Below are positions 60,958 to 62,531 of a stretch of DNA of 62,531 nt, in pieces. The position numbers and the translations under genes are program-made. Source of the DNA: Salinisphaera sp. G21_0. Its GTDB lineage: Bacteria; Pseudomonadota; Gammaproteobacteria; Pseudomonadales; Endozoicomonadaceae. The stretch is from NCBI RefSeq assembly GCF_017744115.1, contig NZ_JAGHQW010000038.1, positions 1 through 62,531 of the forward strand, in the 5' to 3' direction. How positions within the stretch are numbered: position 1 is the first letter of the stretch; each line of letters begins with the position of its first letter. The notes under the pieces are model-generated. The model searched no databases and was not told the DNA's origin. It worked only from the letters and a program-made list of their open reading frames with translations.

Positions 60958-61692
60958 ATGATAGATATTCACAACCATATTATCCCCGCCATTGATGATG
61001 GTCCGGAGACCATGGAGCAATCCCTGGAACTGCTGCGCATAGCCGAAGCCAATGATATCCAGCGGATGGTCTGCACGCCCCATATGCATCCCGGTCGTTA
61101 CGATAACGATATCACCACCATTGCACCTGCCTTTGATGTGCTGGTTGGTCATGTGCAACAAGCCGGTATTGGTGTTCAGTTGGCCATGGGGGCGGAGGTG
61201 CGTTTTAGTGATGAGATGATGTTTCAGCTGCGCCAAAAGCGCATCCCGATGATCGGTAAATGGGACGGTTACGACTGCCTGCTGCTGGAAATGCCCCACA
61301 GCAATATTCCATTGGGTATTGAACAGATGCTGGAGTGGCTGGATCGCCAGCAGGTGCGGGTGGTGATTGCCCATCCGGAACGGAACAAGGAGCTGATGGC
61401 CTACCCGGAACGCATCTTTCCATTGGTGGAACGGGGCGCATTGTTTCAGGTGACTGCCGGTTGTATACCCGGTTTTTTTGGAGACAATGCACAAGCCACA
61501 GCCCGCTGGTTGCTGGACCATGAGTTGGTGCAGTTTGTGGCTTCGGATGCTCACCATGCCAAACGACGACCGCCTGCTATGAAGGCAGCGGCTGAAGTGC
61601 TGGATGAATGGTATGGCGAGTCCGTTCGGCATCAGCTGACATTGACCAATCCGGATTTACTGACTTTCTCGCTGTTTGGTGGGGCTGAGTGA
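60958..61692 (+). CDS. PHP-type protein-tyrosine phosphatase (CpsB/YwqE), intact
   Basis: It would dephosphorylate the tyrosine tail of the Wzc-type kinase. The PHP metal motifs are MIDIHNHIIPAIDDGP, CTPHMHPGRYDND, GAEVRF, IAHPERNKEL and ASDAHHAKRRPPAM. It has 244 residues, the usual length. It is the undamaged version of the remnant at 49149. AGCG from the repeat stands in place of a normal ribosome site. Confidence 0.94.
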   Translation: MIDIHNHIIPAIDDGPETMEQSLELLRIAEANDIQRMVCTPHMHPGRYDNDITTIAPAFDVLVGHVQQAGIGVQLAMGAEVRFSDEMMFQLRQKRIPMIGKWDGYDCLLLEMPHSNIPLGIEQMLEWLDRQQVRVVIAHPERNKELMAYPERIFPLVERGALFQVTAGCIPGFFGDNAQATARWLLDHELVQFVASDAHHAKRRPPAMKAAAEVLDEWYGESVRHQLTLTNPDLLTFSLFGGAE

Positions 61693-61702
61693 CTTTGTTT
61701 TG

Positions 61703-61778
61703 GACCACGAAGAACACGAAGAGCACAAAGAAGAGCTTTTCTTTTCCTTTGTGCTCTTTGTGAGCTTTGTGGTTCAAA
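61703..61778. repeat. AGCACACGAAG palindromic repeat (variant)
   Basis: GGACCACGAAGAACACGAAG pairs with CTTTGTGCTCTTTGTGAGCT, TTGTGGTTC, around AGAGCTTTTCTTTT. It lies between cpsB and the vpsP-like gene. Confidence 0.88.
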
Positions 61779-61801
61779 TAATCTTTTAAAAAGGATGGCA
61801 A

Positions 61802-62276
61802 ATGCTTAAACGGTGGCTGCTGGTATTGCCCGCTATTGCGTTATTGGCGGTGGCATTAAATACCGCGTTCAATCTGATTCGCTCTGAAATCTGGCGTTAC
61901 CAGACCCAGGATTTTCTGGAGTTCTGGCAGGCAGAGACCAAAGCGGATAGCAATTATAAGATTAATCAAAGGGATTTTGACGTTACCGTTAACGGTATCG
62001 ACAAGGCCCTGAATAACGCGCCCTTTGCCTCGGAATTGCGGGTATTAAAGGCCAGGGTGCTTGAGCTGGGTTTCCGCCACGGTTTAACGCCAACCCAGAC
62101 CGTTGAACCGGTGGACTTAACCGCCTGGAGAGAGGCTGTTTTGGCGAGACCAGCCTGGCCCTACAGCTGGAGTGCATACGCCCAGGCCCGCTCCCAACAC
62201 TCCCTGATTGATCCGCAGTTTGAAGCCGCTCTCGTTCGTGCCGACGAACTTGGCCCCTGGGAGCAAAAGGTAATGG
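61802..62276 (+). pseudogene. VpsP-like protein, copy 2, interrupted by IS982
   Basis: MLKRWLLVLPAIALLAVALNTAFNLIRSEIWRYQTQDF matches the copy at 49665 throughout. After LGPWEQKVME the IS982 terminal repeat (AACGTGAGTTCG) begins. About 45 codons of the C-terminus are missing or lie beyond the window. Confidence 0.88.
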
Positions 62277-62531
62277 AACGTGAGTTCGACGCTCATAAAG
62301 CCATAGGAACCCCTTCAGTCAGCACTGTTATATCAATATGGGGCTTCTTGGGTTGACGGGTATAAGCAATCAGCCCTGCTATCAGATTTACCGCAAAGTT
62401 GAATGGTGCCGAGTGTGCTCTATCTGAGAAATATTTTTCAATTGATCATTCACACTTTCAATCACTGCTCGTTTTCGCAGCATCGCTTTATCAAAGGCTT
62501 TTAGCTCCTTTGGCTTCATATTCTTCCGGAC
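62277..62531 (-). mobile_element. IS982-family element (cut by window edge)
   Basis: From AACGTGAGTTCGACGCTCATAAAGCC onward it matches 6349-6604 almost base for base, including the frameshift before FNFAVNL. The transposase is on the minus strand, as at 6365-7237, so the two copies are direct repeats about 56 kb apart. Confidence 0.92.

Overview
The window is a polysaccharide (capsule/EPS) locus of a Gram-negative gammaproteobacterium, probably a marine Oceanospirillales-type organism such as an Endozoicomonas relative. The genus is an inference from gene content and repeat richness and was not tested. The core genes have moderate GC, while one block (about 13978-18985) is clearly AT-rich. 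The locus is heavily rearranged, with three IS982-family ends, an IS1111-type IS110 element plus a solo end, an ISAs1 element, RAYT (REP-associated transposase) copies, two MITE families and several families of palindromic intergenic repeats.

Layout. 1-7326: IS982 end, uppS, a secreted Ala/Pro-rich protein, then the export genes (outer-membrane beta-barrel, small OPX protein, Wzc-type copolymerase/tyrosine kinase), then a defective IS982 copy. 7327-13977: remnants of an integrase and a zinc-ribbon protein, RAYT copies, a MntA/HepT toxin-antitoxin (TA) pair and the IS1111-type element. 13978-24867: glycan assembly (sulfotransferase, KpsS-like transferase, Wzy, GT2, phosphoribosyltransferase plus HAD phosphatase, SDR, the CMP-Kdo genes kdsA, kdsB and kdsD, Wzx, SGNH hydrolase). 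25150-31526: sulfate activation and PAP recycling (cysD, cysN, SLC13 permease, cysC, cysQ). 31575-45058: duplicated and mostly broken manC, manB and wzx copies interleaved with TA cassettes. 45179-51256: VanZ-like protein, WcaJ-type initiating transferase, O-antigen-ligase-like protein, CpsB remnant, VpsP-like protein, galU. 51309-55498: unassigned genes, ISAs1, RAYT remnants, TA modules. 55640-62276: a second, partly broken set (galU, galE, VanZ-like, ligase-like, intact cpsB, interrupted vpsP-like). 62277-62531: another IS982 end.

How it fits together. A WcaJ-type enzyme would start the repeat unit on undecaprenyl phosphate (possibly from the local uppS). GT2, KpsS-like and phosphoribosyl/HAD enzymes would extend it, possibly adding Kdo and ribofuranose. 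Wzx and Wzy would flip and polymerise it, and Wzc, OPX and the beta-barrel would export it, with CpsB as the phosphatase. CysD, CysN and CysC supply PAPS to the sulfotransferase and CysQ removes PAP, so the product is probably a sulfated polysaccharide.

The most unusual features are: (1) palindromic repeat families that bracket TA cassettes and GxxExxY/four-helix-bundle ORFs and also lie inside coding genes; (2) an IS1111-type non-coding RNA whose two candidate loops match its own insertion site and its own ends, as expected of a bridge RNA; (3) a HEPN protein with an unassigned partner that may be an undescribed TA pair.
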